This document shows positions 46,198-55,980 of a DNA stretch of 64,000 bases, piece by piece. The stretch is from Paenibacillus lutimineralis (GTDB taxonomy: Bacteria > Bacillota > Bacilli > Paenibacillales > Paenibacillaceae): contig NZ_CP034346.1 of NCBI RefSeq assembly GCF_003991425.1, forward strand, positions 5,819,501 to 5,883,500, given 5' to 3'. The position numbers and the translations under genes were made by a program. Below the pieces are notes generated by a model that searched no databases, was not told where the DNA came from, and saw only the letters and a program-made list of their open reading frames with translations. Every line of letters starts with the position of its first letter. Position 1 is the first letter of the stretch.

Positions 46198-46387
46198 CTA
46201 TAGGTCGTTCAAAAAGTCCGCTTTTGATCACGAAGCAAATCAGGAAGTATCTCGGCATTGAATCTTGAATTCAGCCGGGCCTTCCGGTGCTCTCGTACCT
46301 ACTACGTACGCTCCGCTCCTCAGTCCCTAGCTTCATCCAACCTTCTTGGTGCTGAAAATCGGCCTTTTTGAATCGCACATCTATAAG
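46198..46387 (+). repeat. Interspersed GTTCAAAAAGT element, full-length copy
   Basis: About 190 bp with terminal inverted repeats (GTTCAAAAAGTCCGCTTTTG at left, TCGGCCTTTTTGAATCGC at right) and a central G+C-rich palindrome-containing part (CCGGGCCTTCCGGTGCTC, CTACGTACG). Nearly identical to 51691-51880. It lies in the leader of the arginine operon, between promoter and argC. Confidence 0.9.
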
Positions 46388-46420
46388 ATCAAATGTATAA
46401 ATCCGTAATTAATATGTATT

Positions 46421-46449
46421 ATTATACGGTCCTGCTTATATAAATACAA
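46421..46449 (-). promoter_or_regulatory. Candidate sigma-A promoter of the arginine operon
   Basis: On the minus strand: -35 TTGTAT (46449-46444), 17-nt spacer, -10 TATAAT (46426-46421). The surrounding A+T-rich palindromic sequence (TGTATTATTATAC) may hold ArgR boxes but does not match the consensus well enough to call. Confidence 0.6.
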
Positions 46450-46540
46450 CCATTAATTATTTTAATGCCATACTCTATCGTCATCAGAGACAATGGTAAT
46501 GCTTTTGGCGGATTAATAGACCTGAACATAACGTACGAAC

Positions 46541-46573
46541 AACAAAAAGAGAGAACGTTGTCATTCTCCCTTT
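46541..46573 (-). terminator. Terminator after AraC-binding-protein fusion gene
   Basis: Arms AAAGGGAGAA / TTCTCTCTTT with one mismatch and a T-run on the minus strand. Confidence 0.7.
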
Positions 46574-46597
46574 TGGCGAAACTCCTATATTTTTCTG

Positions 46598-48295
46598 TCA
46601 ATCATCCGATGCTTGTTCTGCCCGCCATCCCTCCGGATATAATGTGTGTTGTAGCAATCGTGGAAGGAGTTCAAGCAGCAGCTCTTGAGTAATAGCATCC
46701 CCATAATTCCATTCAGAAGCCTCCAGTTCGTATACATGGCCGCGCTGCACAACGGGCAGGGTGAGCCAGCTCCGGCTGCTCATTAATTCCTCCATGGCTG
46801 CTCTGGATTCCGGATGCTTTGATTGCATGATAAATAGACGATCCCCGGCGAAAGCGGACAGATCTTCCTCGCTGATTTCAGCAAACCCTTGTCCGTTATT
46901 CAGCAGCTTCTGTACTCTCGAAACCGGCCGGAAACCGTGCGGATGATACAAGCCTGGAGTTAGTCCTGCTGATCCCATGACGTACAATCGCCTGCCATGA
47001 TCATACTGGAGCACTGAGGCTGTCTCGCCCGGATCAACTAAGGAGCTCAACTGCTTCCATACTGTCTCCGCTTTTGCATGATACCTGTTCAGCCACTTTT
47101 CTGCCTGTAGCCTATGGTCCAGCATTTCCCCCAGTACATGCAGCCTTACAGTAAGCGGCGCGAATGAATTGAAGGTAACGGTAGGAGCAATTCCCGATAT
47201 CAGATTGTACTGCCGTTCATCGGCATTAGCCAGAATGATCAAATCCGGCCGAAGCTTGGCCAGAATATCAGGATTTATCGGATGCCCTACATCTTGCATG
47301 CTCTGTTGTAAATTCCTGCTTGCAGCCACATGCAATGGGAAAATCCCTCCTATAGGCTCAATTCCAAGAACAAGCAGATCGCCAAGCGTCTCCCCATAAT
47401 AGACAATGCGTTCCGGCTTGACGGGAATATCCACGACATGCCCCGTCCAATCCTTTACTTTTTTGTATTTTCGCATGTATCGTGCAAATTGTTTCGGAGC
47501 AATCCCAGTCGATTGGCGAAACCGGCGGTTAAAATAATACTCATCAAGGAATCCGACCTGACGGGCGACCTCTCGAAGCGGTTCATTCGTATGAACGAGT
47601 AAATGCTTGGAGCGATTGATGCGCAGATCATTCAAATATTCCAGCGGACGTTTTCCGGTCAGCTCCTGGAATATTGAAGAATACCGCCAATGTGGAACAT
47701 GGGCAGATTCCGCCAGTTCCTTCACGGTCATTTGGTCCATATAACGGCTCTCCATATAACGAATTGTTCCCTCAACCGCTTGTTTTGAGTGGCTGGACTG
47801 CCCTGCATGAAGGTTATGCTCAATCAGCACGTGGATAAACTCATGGAAGCGCAACTGCTGCTTACTAACCTCCAAATCGCCTGTCGCGTCATTCCCTGCA
47901 TACAACTCATGAGCCATTTGGATAAGCCGGACACTTGGGAAGACCGTCAATTCTACGCGGCCCGATATAAAATTTTTTATATATGTTCTATGCAGATTCT
48001 TTCCCACCTCAATAACCGAGAAAGTCATCCGATACAAACTCATTCCGCTGTCATACCCGTTCTTGAGCTGATAATGCTGGCCTGGCGACAGAAAATAACA
48101 TTTGGCCGCTGCAAATAAAAACTCATGCTCCTCCACATCAATACTGCCTTGGCCTTTCAGTATAACGATAAAAGTATGGCCGTCCGACACGCATAATTCC
48201 GATTCCCAACCGACTGGCTGATCGATCACTGCTATATCTGACAAATGGAAGAGCAGATTGTGTAGCGGGGCCGCCTCATTCTTCTGGTTATTCAT
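46598..48295 (-). CDS. AraC-family regulator fused to siderophore-binding-protein domain (Btr-like)
   Basis: 565 residues from the ATG at 48295 (AGGAGCTTAAGG upstream; earlier in-frame starts overlap the previous gene). Order: cupin-like N-terminus (about 1-140), AraC double helix-turn-helix (about 180-285; MTVKELAESAHVPHWRYSSI split, then LREVARQVGFLDEYYFNRRF), and a cytosolic periplasmic-binding-protein fold (about 300-560). The same layout is found in Bacillus Btr, which activates siderophore uptake when it binds the ferric siderophore. The binding domain clearly parallels the neighbouring lipoprotein (GETLGDLL versus GETYGDLL; PDLIILANADERQYNLIS versus PDLIITASTDEKEYEQLS). Confidence 0.88.
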   Translation of the reverse strand: MNNQKNEAAPLHNLLFHLSDIAVIDQPVGWESELCVSDGHTFIVILKGQGSIDVEEHEFLFAAAKCYFLSPGQHYQLKNGYDSGMSLYRMTFSVIEVGKNLHRTYIKNFISGRVELTVFPSVRLIQMAHELYAGNDATGDLEVSKQQLRFHEFIHVLIEHNLHAGQSSHSKQAVEGTIRYMESRYMDQMTVKELAESAHVPHWRYSSIFQELTGKRPLEYLNDLRINRSKHLLVHTNEPLREVARQVGFLDEYYFNRRFRQSTGIAPKQFARYMRKYKKVKDWTGHVVDIPVKPERIVYYGETLGDLLVLGIEPIGGIFPLHVAASRNLQQSMQDVGHPINPDILAKLRPDLIILANADERQYNLISGIAPTVTFNSFAPLTVRLHVLGEMLDHRLQAEKWLNRYHAKAETVWKQLSSLVDPGETASVLQYDHGRRLYVMGSAGLTPGLYHPHGFRPVSRVQKLLNNGQGFAEISEEDLSAFAGDRLFIMQSKHPESRAAMEELMSSRSWLTLPVVQRGHVYELEASEWNYGDAITQELLLELLPRLLQHTLYPEGWRAEQASDD

Positions 48296-48330
48296 AAGCC
48301 TTAAGCTCCTGTAATGATTAGAATCAAAAA

Positions 48331-49257
48331 TTATTTTGCAAGCTGATTCGGTATCTCCTCCAACAGCCATTGTCTAGTTAGCGCATCGCTTCCCGATTTC
48401 AATATATCGATTGTATACACATGGCCCTTCTGCACCGCAGGGAGGTTCTTCCATAATGGGCTTGCCAGCATGTCCTCTGTCGACTTCTTCGCTTCCTCAT
48501 CCACCGGTGTCAGAACAAAAATACGATCTCCAGCGTACTCAGGGAGAAGCTCCTTCGATATTTCCTTGAAGCCTGTACCTTCGTCCAGCAGCTCCTGGAC
48601 TTTCCCTAAGGGCTTCAGTCCTCCCTGCTCATAAATCACTTGCGAAAGTCCTGTGCTTGCCATTACGAACAAACGATCTCCCGGGTAGAATGTTAACACT
48701 GATGCGGTCTCATCAGATTGAACTCCTGCCTTATGCAGTGTTGCCCACATCTGATCTGTCTTTTCTTTATATTGTGCCAGCCACTGCTCGGCTTCAGCCT
48801 TTCTCCCAACCAGATCGCCGATCAGCAGCATGCGTGCATCAAGCTTCTCAAAAGTATTGAACATCACTGTTGGAGCAATTTTGGACAATTGTTCGTATTC
48901 CTTTTCGTCCGTACTCGCCGTAATAATTAGATCCGGTTCGAGTTCAAGCGCCTTCTCCAAATTGATAGGGAAGCCAAGATCCTCGACATTTTTGACTTGA
49001 TCTTCAAATACAAAACCGTCAATCGCGAAAAAACCAGCTCCCACGACATCCGCATCAATGGCTAACAGATCCCCATAGGTCTCGCCCCAAAATATAACCC
49101 GCTGCGGAGATGCCGGAATATCCACCTGATGACCTTTGAAATCTGTAATCGGACGTACAGCGTTGGCGGACATCTCAGATTTCGGATTGCCGCACGCAAA
49201 TAACAGCATGCTTGATAGCACAATCGTTAATAGTACAAGAAGAGCTCTTTTCCCCAT
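48331..49257 (-). CDS. Iron-siderophore-binding lipoprotein
   Basis: 308 residues. Lipoprotein signal with lipobox LFAC near residue 22, then the cluster-A-type helical-backbone binding fold of iron-siderophore proteins (FeuA/YfiY-like; VIFWGETYGDLLAID, LEPDLIITASTDEKEY, IAPTVMFNT). It captures ferric siderophore outside the membrane. The permease and ATPase are not adjacent, so it must borrow them from elsewhere. A Fur box lies in its promoter. The downstream sensor gene starts 36 bases after it, giving an iron-repressed unit. Confidence 0.9.
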   Translation of the reverse strand: MGKRALLVLLTIVLSSMLLFACGNPKSEMSANAVRPITDFKGHQVDIPASPQRVIFWGETYGDLLAIDADVVGAGFFAIDGFVFEDQVKNVEDLGFPINLEKALELEPDLIITASTDEKEYEQLSKIAPTVMFNTFEKLDARMLLIGDLVGRKAEAEQWLAQYKEKTDQMWATLHKAGVQSDETASVLTFYPGDRLFVMASTGLSQVIYEQGGLKPLGKVQELLDEGTGFKEISKELLPEYAGDRIFVLTPVDEEAKKSTEDMLASPLWKNLPAVQKGHVYTIDILKSGSDALTRQWLLEEIPNQLAK

Positions 49258-49283
49258 TTTGCAAAATCCCCCTAATGAATATC

Positions 49284-49313
49284 AATATAAATGATAATGA
49301 TTATTATTATCAA
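49284..49313 (-). promoter_or_regulatory. Fur box within the promoter of the siderophore-binding gene
   Basis: GATAATGATTATTATTATC (49293-49311) agrees at 17 of 19 positions with the Fur consensus. It lies between -35 TTGATA (49313-49308) and -10 TATATT (49289-49284), spacer 18, so Fur-Fe binding would block RNA polymerase. Confidence 0.8.
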
Positions 49314-49458
49314 TATAATGATATAAGTGTATAAGCTCTTCTGTTTTTGATCAATGGACAAATGACAATCCTTCTCTAGATTTTATACAAAATACTAAAA
49401 CTCTCAGAGCAAGCAGACGGTCCTCCTCTGCCCTGTCCGTCTCCCCTTCCCTATCAGT

Positions 49459-49495
49459 AAAAAGCACACTCCCAGAAAATCTTAAGAGTGTGCCT
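49459..49495 (-). terminator. Terminator after YitT-family gene
   Basis: Arms GCACACTC / GAGTGTGC with a 14-nt loop and TTTTTACTG on the minus strand. Confidence 0.85.
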
Positions 49496-49546
49496 TTCCT
49501 ATGCATATTTTGTTGAACCCTTCCATCTTTAACGGTAAATCATACA

Positions 49547-50437
49547 TTACTCCTGTACTCGTTTAAAACCTTCTCCCAAGACTTCATGAGCATTCGTAAT
49601 GATAACAAAGGCACTCGGGTCAAGCGACTGCACCAGCGTCTTGAGACTTGTTACCTCGCTCTGCCCAACGACGACCATGAGCACAGTACGCTCTTCTCCT
49701 GTATATCCGCCACGGGCATCCAGCTTGGTCAAGCCCCGGTCCAAATGCTTCAGCACCGCCTCGGATATTTCATCCGTCTTGTCGGCGATGATGTAGGCCA
49801 CCTTCGTATAATTGAAGCCCAGCTCGATCATGTCGATGATCTTGCCGGTAATATAGAGACCGATAAGCGCATAGAGCGCCTTCTCTGGGGACAGAACAAA
49901 CATCGCCAATAATATAACCATGCCGTCCATCATCACGACACATACCGATAAGTTCAGCCGGGTGAGCTTCTGGATAATCTGGGCCAGCGTCGACAGTCCC
50001 CCGGTTGATCCACGTCCCCGGAAGACAATCCCCAGACCAACCCCAACACCAATGCCACCGTAGAGAGATGATAACAGCAGATCTGTCGTTGGAACAGACC
50101 AGTCCTTCGTCATGAAGACGAAGAGCGGCAATACAATCGTACCCAGCAAGGAGCGAATAGCATAGTTGCGTCCTAGCACCAGATAGCCTGCAATGAATAA
50201 GGGAATGTTAAGTGCCCACTGCGTATATGCTGGCTCAATGCCGAACACCGACTGAATAATGACCGAGATGCCGGAAACTCCGCCAGATGCGATATTGCTA
50301 GGCAATAGAAATAGATTGAAGGCCAGAGCCGTAATAAAAGAACCTACAATAATCATGACCGTATCGACGGTATGGCGAATCGGCCCATCTACCGGAAAAT
50401 ATTCGTTAAGCCTTCGTTTGCGGGTTGTTGACGACAC
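49547..50437 (-). CDS. YitT-family membrane protein
   Basis: 296 residues, GTG start with AAGGAGG upstream. Five to six hydrophobic segments in the first 195 residues (IIVGSFITALAFNLFLLP; GGVSGISVI) and a soluble C-terminal DUF2179 domain (about 215-290; GLTKLDARGGYTGEERTVLMVV split). The family is common in Bacillota; its function is unknown. The only gene between prfB and the iron locus; a long hairpin separates it from prfB. Confidence 0.88.
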   Translation of the reverse strand: MSSTTRKRRLNEYFPVDGPIRHTVDTVMIIVGSFITALAFNLFLLPSNIASGGVSGISVIIQSVFGIEPAYTQWALNIPLFIAGYLVLGRNYAIRSLLGTIVLPLFVFMTKDWSVPTTDLLLSSLYGGIGVGVGLGIVFRGRGSTGGLSTLAQIIQKLTRLNLSVCVVMMDGMVILLAMFVLSPEKALYALIGLYITGKIIDMIELGFNYTKVAYIIADKTDEISEAVLKHLDRGLTKLDARGGYTGEERTVLMVVVGQSEVTSLKTLVQSLDPSAFVIITNAHEVLGEGFKRVQE

Positions 50438-50463
50438 CCCAGTTCCTCCTTAGCTGTGATCTC

Positions 50464-50552
50464 AAAAAAATCCTACACACCAGAAGAGCCGGCGGACGAG
50501 ATATACCTGTAGCTTTCTCTCCCCAGCTCTACCATGACATGTGTAGGATTTT
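50464..50552 (-). terminator. Long-loop hairpin with T-run between prfB and YitT gene
   Basis: Arms AAATCCTACACA (50468-50479) / TGTGTAGGATTT (50540-50551) enclose 60 bases with further complementary segments (AGAGC / AGCTCT-like). On the minus strand it ends in TTTTTTT, 27 bases before the YitT GTG. It is the prfB terminator and possibly an attenuator for the next gene. Confidence 0.65.
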
Positions 50553-50558
50553 CCGTTA

Positions 50559-51669
50559 TTATGATTCAGTTCGGATCTGACTCCGCAAATAGCCGTCGAT
50601 AAATGCGTCCAGATCGCCGTCCATTACAGCGCCCACATTCCCAGTCTCTACCGAGGTGCGATGATCCTTGACCATGCTGTAAGGGTGGAATACGTACGAA
50701 CGAATTTGGCTGCCCCAGGCGATATCCGATTGTTCGCCGCGGATCTCATCCAGCTCTTTTTGCTGCTCCTCCAACTTACGCTCATAGAGCTTGGAACGGA
50801 GCATGGTCATAGCTTGCTCGCGGTTCTTGATCTGCGAGCGTTCATTCTGGCATGTTACGACAATCCCGGTTGGCAAGTGAGTAATCCGAACCGCAGAGTC
50901 AGTCGTGTTAATATGCTGACCGCCCGCGCCACTTGCCCGGTACGTGTCAATCTTGAGATCCTCAGTGCGAATCTCAATATCTACATCATCGGTTATTTCT
51001 GGTACCACATCGCAAGAGACGAAGGAGGTATGTCTACGGCCAGAGGAATCAAATGGAGATATGCGAACCAACCGGTGCACACCCTTCTCTGCTTTTAAAT
51101 ATCCATAGGCATTATAGCCCTTGATCAACAGTGTGACACTCTTGATTCCAGCTTCATCCCCCGGTAGATAGTCAAGTGTCTCAACCTTGAAACCGCGCTT
51201 CTCCGCCCACCGCGTATACATCCGCAGCAGCATGGAGCCCCAGTCCTGGGATTCTGTCCCCCCAGCACCTGGGTGCAGCTCAAGAATCGCATTCATCTTG
51301 TCATATGGCGCACTCAGCAGCAGTTGAAGCTCAAAATCCTCCATCTTCTTCAATAATGCACTTACAGAGGTACTGATCTCTAACAATAATGCCTCGTCAT
51401 TCTCCTCTTCAGCCAGCTCGGCCATCATCTCGATGTCGTCATACTCCTGCTGCAATGTATTATATTGATCGACAGAGGACTTCACTGCGTTCATCTCCGC
51501 GATTAACGCCTGGGCCTTATCATTGTCATCCCAGAAGTCCGGTGCCGCCATCTTCTCCTCGTAATTCGCGATCATTTCCTGCTTCAGGTCTAAGTCAAAG
51601 AGACCCCCTAAGATTAGTTAGTCGCGTAGCTATCTCTCTCATATCATGCTTTACACTTGGATCGATCAT
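50559..51669 (-). CDS. prfB: Peptide chain release factor 2 (PrfB), programmed +1 frameshift
   Basis: The gene begins at ATG 51669 and reads 24 codons to an in-frame TGA (51597-51595). The shift site is CTT TGA C, preceded by the Shine-Dalgarno-like AGGGGG 3 nt before CTT. After a +1 slip the frame continues [15 protein letters not shown] to the stop at 50559, about 369 residues, the family length. Shown directly: GGTESQDW (GGQ-type region [14 protein letters not shown]) and the class-I release factor body. PrfB reads UGA and UAA; low PrfB lets the ribosome pause at UGA and shift, giving self-regulation. A call starting at 51575 would lose the N-terminus. Downstream of secA as in Bacillus. 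Confidence 0.95.
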
Positions 51670-51690
51670 GCTGTTCAATCACCTTCCTGT

Positions 51691-51880
51691 ATAAGAGGTT
51701 GTTCAAAAAGTCCGCTTTTGATCTCGAAGTAACACTGAGAGCTTATTCGGCATCGAATCTTGAATTCAGCCGGGCCTTCCGGTGCTCACGTACCAACTAC
51801 GTACGCTCCGCTCCTCAGTCCCTAGCTTCATTCAACCTTCTCGGCGCTGAAAACCGTACTTTTTGAACACGCACTATAAG
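51691..51880 (+). repeat. Interspersed GTTCAAAAAGT element, full-length copy
   Basis: 190 bp, GTTGTTCAAAAAGTCCGC at left and CGTACTTTTTGAACACGC at right as terminal inverted repeats; body nearly identical to 46198-46387. In the secA-prfB gap, 22 bases upstream of the prfB start. Confidence 0.92.
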
Positions 51881-51943
51881 TATTTACGCTCATTTTATAC
51901 ATTTCTAGGGCGAATCACAATAGGACACCCCATTAAAAAAAAG

Positions 51944-51980
51944 AAAAAACGGGGAGCCTCCATTCACGGAAGCTCCCCGC
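51944..51980 (-). terminator. Terminator after secA
   Basis: Arms CGGGGAGC / GCTCCCCG with a 13-nt loop and a T-run on the minus strand. Confidence 0.88.
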
Positions 51981-51986
51981 TGTCAA

Positions 51987-54494
51987 TTATGCGTTCTGTC
52001 CGTGGCAGTGTTTGTATTTCTTACCGCTGCCGCAAGGGCACAGATCGTTGCGTCCTACTTGGTCGCTGCGCTTCACCGGGCGTTTCTCTGCCGGTTCGCC
52101 GCTAGTGGAGATTTTGTCCTCATCCACAACCGCTTGGCGCTCCTGGTTCGTCTCGATTTGCGCCTTCATAATATAAGTCGCAACCTCTTCCTGGATCGAT
52201 GCAATCATCCCATTGAACATCTCGTAGCCTTCGAATTGGTACTCACGCAGTGGATCCGTACCGCCGTATGAACGCAGGTGGATACCTTGACGTAATTGGT
52301 CCATTGCATCGATGTGGTCCATCCATTTGCTATCTACAGCACGCAGAGCGATAACTTTCTCGAACTCACGCACCAGTTCAGGACCAATCGCCTGCTCACG
52401 AGTATCATATTTCGCCATGACCTTCTCGTAGATGAACTCGACCATTTCGTCGGCCTCTTTGCCCCATAGATCATCTCGGGTTACCGCGCCTTCATCAAGC
52501 ATCTTCGAATTCATGTAATCGGCAATCTCTTGCAGTTCCCAGTTCTCCGGAATGTCATCCGCGGTATGAACCGCAACGACACGCTCGATGACCGGTTTAA
52601 TCATATCCACTACAATTTGCTTAACATTCTCTGATTCAAGCAACTCTCGGCGTTGCTTATAAATAATCTCACGTTGCTGATTCATCACGTCGTCATATTG
52701 CAATACGACTTTACGCACGTCGAAGTTATTACCTTCAACGCGTTTTTGAGCGGATTCAACCGCACGCGTAATCATCTTGCTCTCGATCGGCTGATCTTCT
52801 TCGAAGCCAAGACGCTCCATCATATTCATGACGTTATCAGCCCCGAACCGCTTCATCAATTCATCGCCAAGCGACAAATAGAACTGCGTCGAACCCGGGT
52901 CGCCTTGACGTCCAGCACGACCGCGAAGCTGGTTATCGATCCGGCGTGACTCATGGCGCTCTGTACCAATAATATGCAAACCGCCAACGTCGGATACGCC
53001 TTCACCAAGCAAAATGTCCGTACCACGACCCGCCATGTTCGTGGCAATCGTAACGGAGCCTGGCTCACCCGCACGGGAGATGATCTCAGCTTCTTCAGCA
53101 TGGTACTTCGCGTTCAACACTTTATGAGCAACACCCTTGCGCTTCAGCATCTCGGAGAGAAGCTCAGAGTTCTCAATCGACACAGTACCTACCAGAATGG
53201 GCTGGTTCTTCTTATGACGCTCTACGATTTGATCTACAACCGCTCTGAACTTGCCTTCTTCGCTCTTGTAGACAACGTCTGGCATATCGACGCGCTGATT
53301 CGGACGGTTCGTCGGTACTTGAAGCACCTCAAGTCCGTAAATCTTCTTGAATTCCTCTTCCTCAGTCTTCGCTGTACCAGTCATACCAGCCAGCTTGCGA
53401 TACATCCGGAAATAGTTCTGGAAAGTAATTGTAGCGAGCGTCATGCTCTCATTTTGAACCTCGATGCCTTCCTTCGCTTCAATCGCCTGGTGCAATCCAT
53501 CGCTATAACGACGGCCTTGCATAATCCGACCTGTGAATTCATCGACGATGAGCACTTCATCTTCGGTCACGACATAATCCACGTCACGACGCATAATGAC
53601 ATTCGCCTTCAGCGCTTGGGTAACATGGTGATTCAGCAAGATGTTACTATGATCATATAAATTCTCGATACCAAAAGCTTTTTCCGCCTTGGCAACCCCT
53701 TTTTCAGTAAGGGCTACGGCTTTTACTTTGATATCAACGGTGTAATCCTCTTCACGCTCCAGCTTCTTCACAAATCGATCAGCAAAATAGTAAAGCTCCG
53801 TCGACTTCTCAGCTTGTCCAGAAATGATCAGCGGAGTACGCGCCTCGTCAACTAAGATCGAGTCCACTTCGTCGATAATACAATAGTAAAGCGGACGTTG
53901 TACCATTTGCTCTTTGTAAAGGACCATATTGTCGCGCAAATAGTCAAAGCCGAACTCATTATTCGTACCATAAGTGATATCACAAGCGTAAGCAGCCTGT
54001 TTATCCTCATGCTCCATACCGTTCAGGTTAATGCCAACAGTCATACCAAGGAAGTTATAGATCTGCCCCATTTGCTCACTATCCCGTTGCGCCAAATAAT
54101 CGTTGACCGTAACGACGTGCACGCCTTTACCTAGCAGTGCATTCAAATAAACCGGTAGGGTGCCGACCAGGGTCTTACCTTCACCGGTTTTCATCTCCGC
54201 GATTCTTCCTTCATGCAAAGCCATACCGCCGATCAACTGCACGTCATAGTGACGCAGGCCAAGCGTTCTCTTGGAAGCTTCTCTTACTGTAGCAAAAGCT
54301 TCTGGAAGCACTTCGTCCAGAGCCTCACCCTTCTCGATCCGTTCACGAAACTCTGCAGTCTTCCCTTGCAATTGCTCGTCAGATAAAGCTGCGAACTCGG
54401 GTTCCAATTTATTGATAATATCTACCGTCTTCATAAGACGTTTAACGTCACGTTCATTCGTGTCGCCAAAAATCTTCTTCACTAATCCCAGCAT
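51987..54494 (-). CDS. secA: Preprotein translocase ATPase SecA
   Basis: 835 residues. Walker [10 protein letters not shown] (about 102-110), [16 protein letters not shown] (about 208-223), [27 protein letters not shown], and a C-terminal zinc-binding [13 protein letters not shown]. It drives proteins through SecYEG at the membrane. Full length and intact. Gene order hpf-secA-prfB is conserved in Bacillota. Confidence 0.98.
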   Translation of the reverse strand: MLGLVKKIFGDTNERDVKRLMKTVDIINKLEPEFAALSDEQLQGKTAEFRERIEKGEALDEVLPEAFATVREASKRTLGLRHYDVQLIGGMALHEGRIAEMKTGEGKTLVGTLPVYLNALLGKGVHVVTVNDYLAQRDSEQMGQIYNFLGMTVGINLNGMEHEDKQAAYACDITYGTNNEFGFDYLRDNMVLYKEQMVQRPLYYCIIDEVDSILVDEARTPLIISGQAEKSTELYYFADRFVKKLEREEDYTVDIKVKAVALTEKGVAKAEKAFGIENLYDHSNILLNHHVTQALKANVIMRRDVDYVVTEDEVLIVDEFTGRIMQGRRYSDGLHQAIEAKEGIEVQNESMTLATITFQNYFRMYRKLAGMTGTAKTEEEEFKKIYGLEVLQVPTNRPNQRVDMPDVVYKSEEGKFRAVVDQIVERHKKNQPILVGTVSIENSELLSEMLKRKGVAHKVLNAKYHAEEAEIISRAGEPGSVTIATNMAGRGTDILLGEGVSDVGGLHIIGTERHESRRIDNQLRGRAGRQGDPGSTQFYLSLGDELMKRFGADNVMNMMERLGFEEDQPIESKMITRAVESAQKRVEGNNFDVRKVVLQYDDVMNQQREIIYKQRRELLESENVKQIVVDMIKPVIERVVAVHTADDIPENWELQEIADYMNSKMLDEGAVTRDDLWGKEADEMVEFIYEKVMAKYDTREQAIGPELVREFEKVIALRAVDSKWMDHIDAMDQLRQGIHLRSYGGTDPLREYQFEGYEMFNGMIASIQEEVATYIMKAQIETNQERQAVVDEDKISTSGEPAEKRPVKRSDQVGRNDLCPCGSGKKYKHCHGQNA

Positions 54495-54607
54495 GATTTA
54501 CCCCTTTCACGCATATACAGATGATTTGCCTAAATTGTAACAGTTTGTAATCAATGCCGCAACACACGACATCACCGTAGAACATCAGCAATTTGCTCCT
54601 ATATGAA

Positions 54608-54642
54608 TAAAGAGCCCTATCCGCTAAGCGGATAAAGGCTCG
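54608..54642 (-). terminator. Terminator after hpf
   Basis: Arms GAGCC-TATCCGC / GCGGATA-GGCTC with a 3-nt loop, then TTTATTC on the minus strand. Confidence 0.8.
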
Positions 54643-54716
54643 TTCCTTTTACTTCAATTGAAAGAATTACCATTTGCATTCCAACAATCGTCATGAATGG
54701 ATACGAATTGCTAAAG

Positions 54717-55265
54717 CTACTCTTGCTCGATTAATCCATATTTGCCATCGTTCCGTCTGTATACCACATTGGTCTCATTCGTCTCAATGTTGGCAAATAC
54801 GAAGAAATTGTGGCCTACCATATTCATTTGCAAAATAGCTTCTTCCACATCCATCGGTTTCAGATTGAACTTCTTCGTCCGGACGACTTCTAGCTCGTCT
54901 TCTTCTGCCTCACGAGCAGATCCGTTCACTGGACCTTCGACAAATAAATTCTTCAGACCGCTCTCCTGACGGAATTTACGGTTGATCTTCGTCTTATGCT
55001 TACGGATTTGGCGTTCCAGCTTGTCCACGACCCCATCGATCGATGCATACATATCATCGCTGCGATGTTCGGCACGGAGCACTACGCCGGTAAGAGGAAT
55101 TGTGACTTCGACAACATGCAAGCCTCGTACAACACTCAGCGTTACACTACCACCCGTAGTCGGCGGTACATCGAAATACTTGTCAAGTCGGCTGAGCTTC
55201 TTATCTACGTATTCTCGCAAGGCTTCGGTCACTTCAATTTGTTGTCCTCGAATACTATAATTCAT
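54717..55265 (-). CDS. hpf: Ribosome hibernation promoting factor, long form
   Basis: 182 residues: N-terminal ribosome-binding domain (about 1-95; SIRGQQIEVTEALREYVDKK split; IRKHKTKINRKF), an acidic linker, and the C-terminal dimerisation domain (about 125-180; KPMDVEEAILQMNMVGHNFF). The long form joins two 70S ribosomes into inactive 100S particles in stationary phase. GGAGGAG precedes the start, and TATAAT at about 55296-55301 suggests the -10 box. Confidence 0.96.
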   Translation of the reverse strand: MNYSIRGQQIEVTEALREYVDKKLSRLDKYFDVPPTTGGSVTLSVVRGLHVVEVTIPLTGVVLRAEHRSDDMYASIDGVVDKLERQIRKHKTKINRKFRQESGLKNLFVEGPVNGSAREAEEDELEVVRTKKFNLKPMDVEEAILQMNMVGHNFFVFANIETNETNVVYRRNDGKYGLIEQE

Positions 55266-55440
55266 AGGGCACTCCTCCTTTGACTTTGCACCTTTATTAT
55301 ATCACACATATTAACCCAAAGTAAAAAATGTAAAAGGCAAGTTAATGGCGAATTCATGGACGGTTATGTATCGCAAGCCTCATTAATCTTCGCTCTGACC
55401 ATCGCTTATATTCACGCGAGTTTACCCTATTAAGGACATT

Positions 55441-55464
55441 AAAAAAACCCTGGTTTCCCAGGGT
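55441..55464 (-). terminator. Terminator after cold-shock gene
   Basis: Stem ACCCTGG / CCAGGGT with loop TTTC and seven T on the minus strand. Confidence 0.88.
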
Positions 55465-55540
55465 CTGATTGCTAGCGAATCTTTAATTGTTAACCATCAT
55501 ACATTATATATGTAGGTCGGCTAGAATAATTGCCGGATGA

Positions 55541-55738
55541 TTATAATTTGATTACGTTAGCCGCTTGTGGTCCACGAGCTCCGTCGACGATTTCGAATTC
55601 TACGGATTGGCCTTCTTCCAAAGTCTTGAAGCCTTCGGATTGAATAGCGGAGAAGTGTACGAATACATCTGTTCCTTCTTCAGTTTCGATGAAACCGTAT
55701 CCCTTTTCTGCGTTAAACCATTTTACTTTACCTTGCAT
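55541..55738 (-). CDS. Cold-shock protein (CspA family)
   Basis: 65 residues, complete cold-shock domain with RNP1 KGYGFIE (about 12-18) and RNP2 VFVHFSAI (about 25-32). An RNA-binding chaperone. The long leader (about 55739-55880) is A+T-rich at its far end; cold-shock leaders often act as temperature switches, not verifiable here. Confidence 0.95.
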   Translation of the reverse strand: MQGKVKWFNAEKGYGFIETEEGTDVFVHFSAIQSEGFKTLEEGQSVEFEIVDGARGPQAANVIKL

Positions 55739-55980
55739 GCACTAACATTCCCTTCATTATCAAGTAAGAGTCGGTCCTTACGAACAAGCCCTCACTTTTG
55801 ACTATACCACCCAAACTTAACCAGTGTCAATTACCAAAGAAAAGGTTTTACTGTAAATTAGTTGTAAAGGTTGACTATATTTTATTTTCAAAACACATTA
55901 AGTTATGAATCATTTCAAACTTATCTATCTAATACCGATATTATTATTATATTCAAAAATATGAGAAGGAGATTTTATTG

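Noticed and set aside
46390..46450. ArgR boxes in the arginine promoter
   Set aside because: A+T-rich palindromes are present but do not fit the ARG-box consensus closely enough to list as sites.
52953..53660. 235-codon plus-strand open frame within secA
   Set aside because: Antisense shadow of secA.
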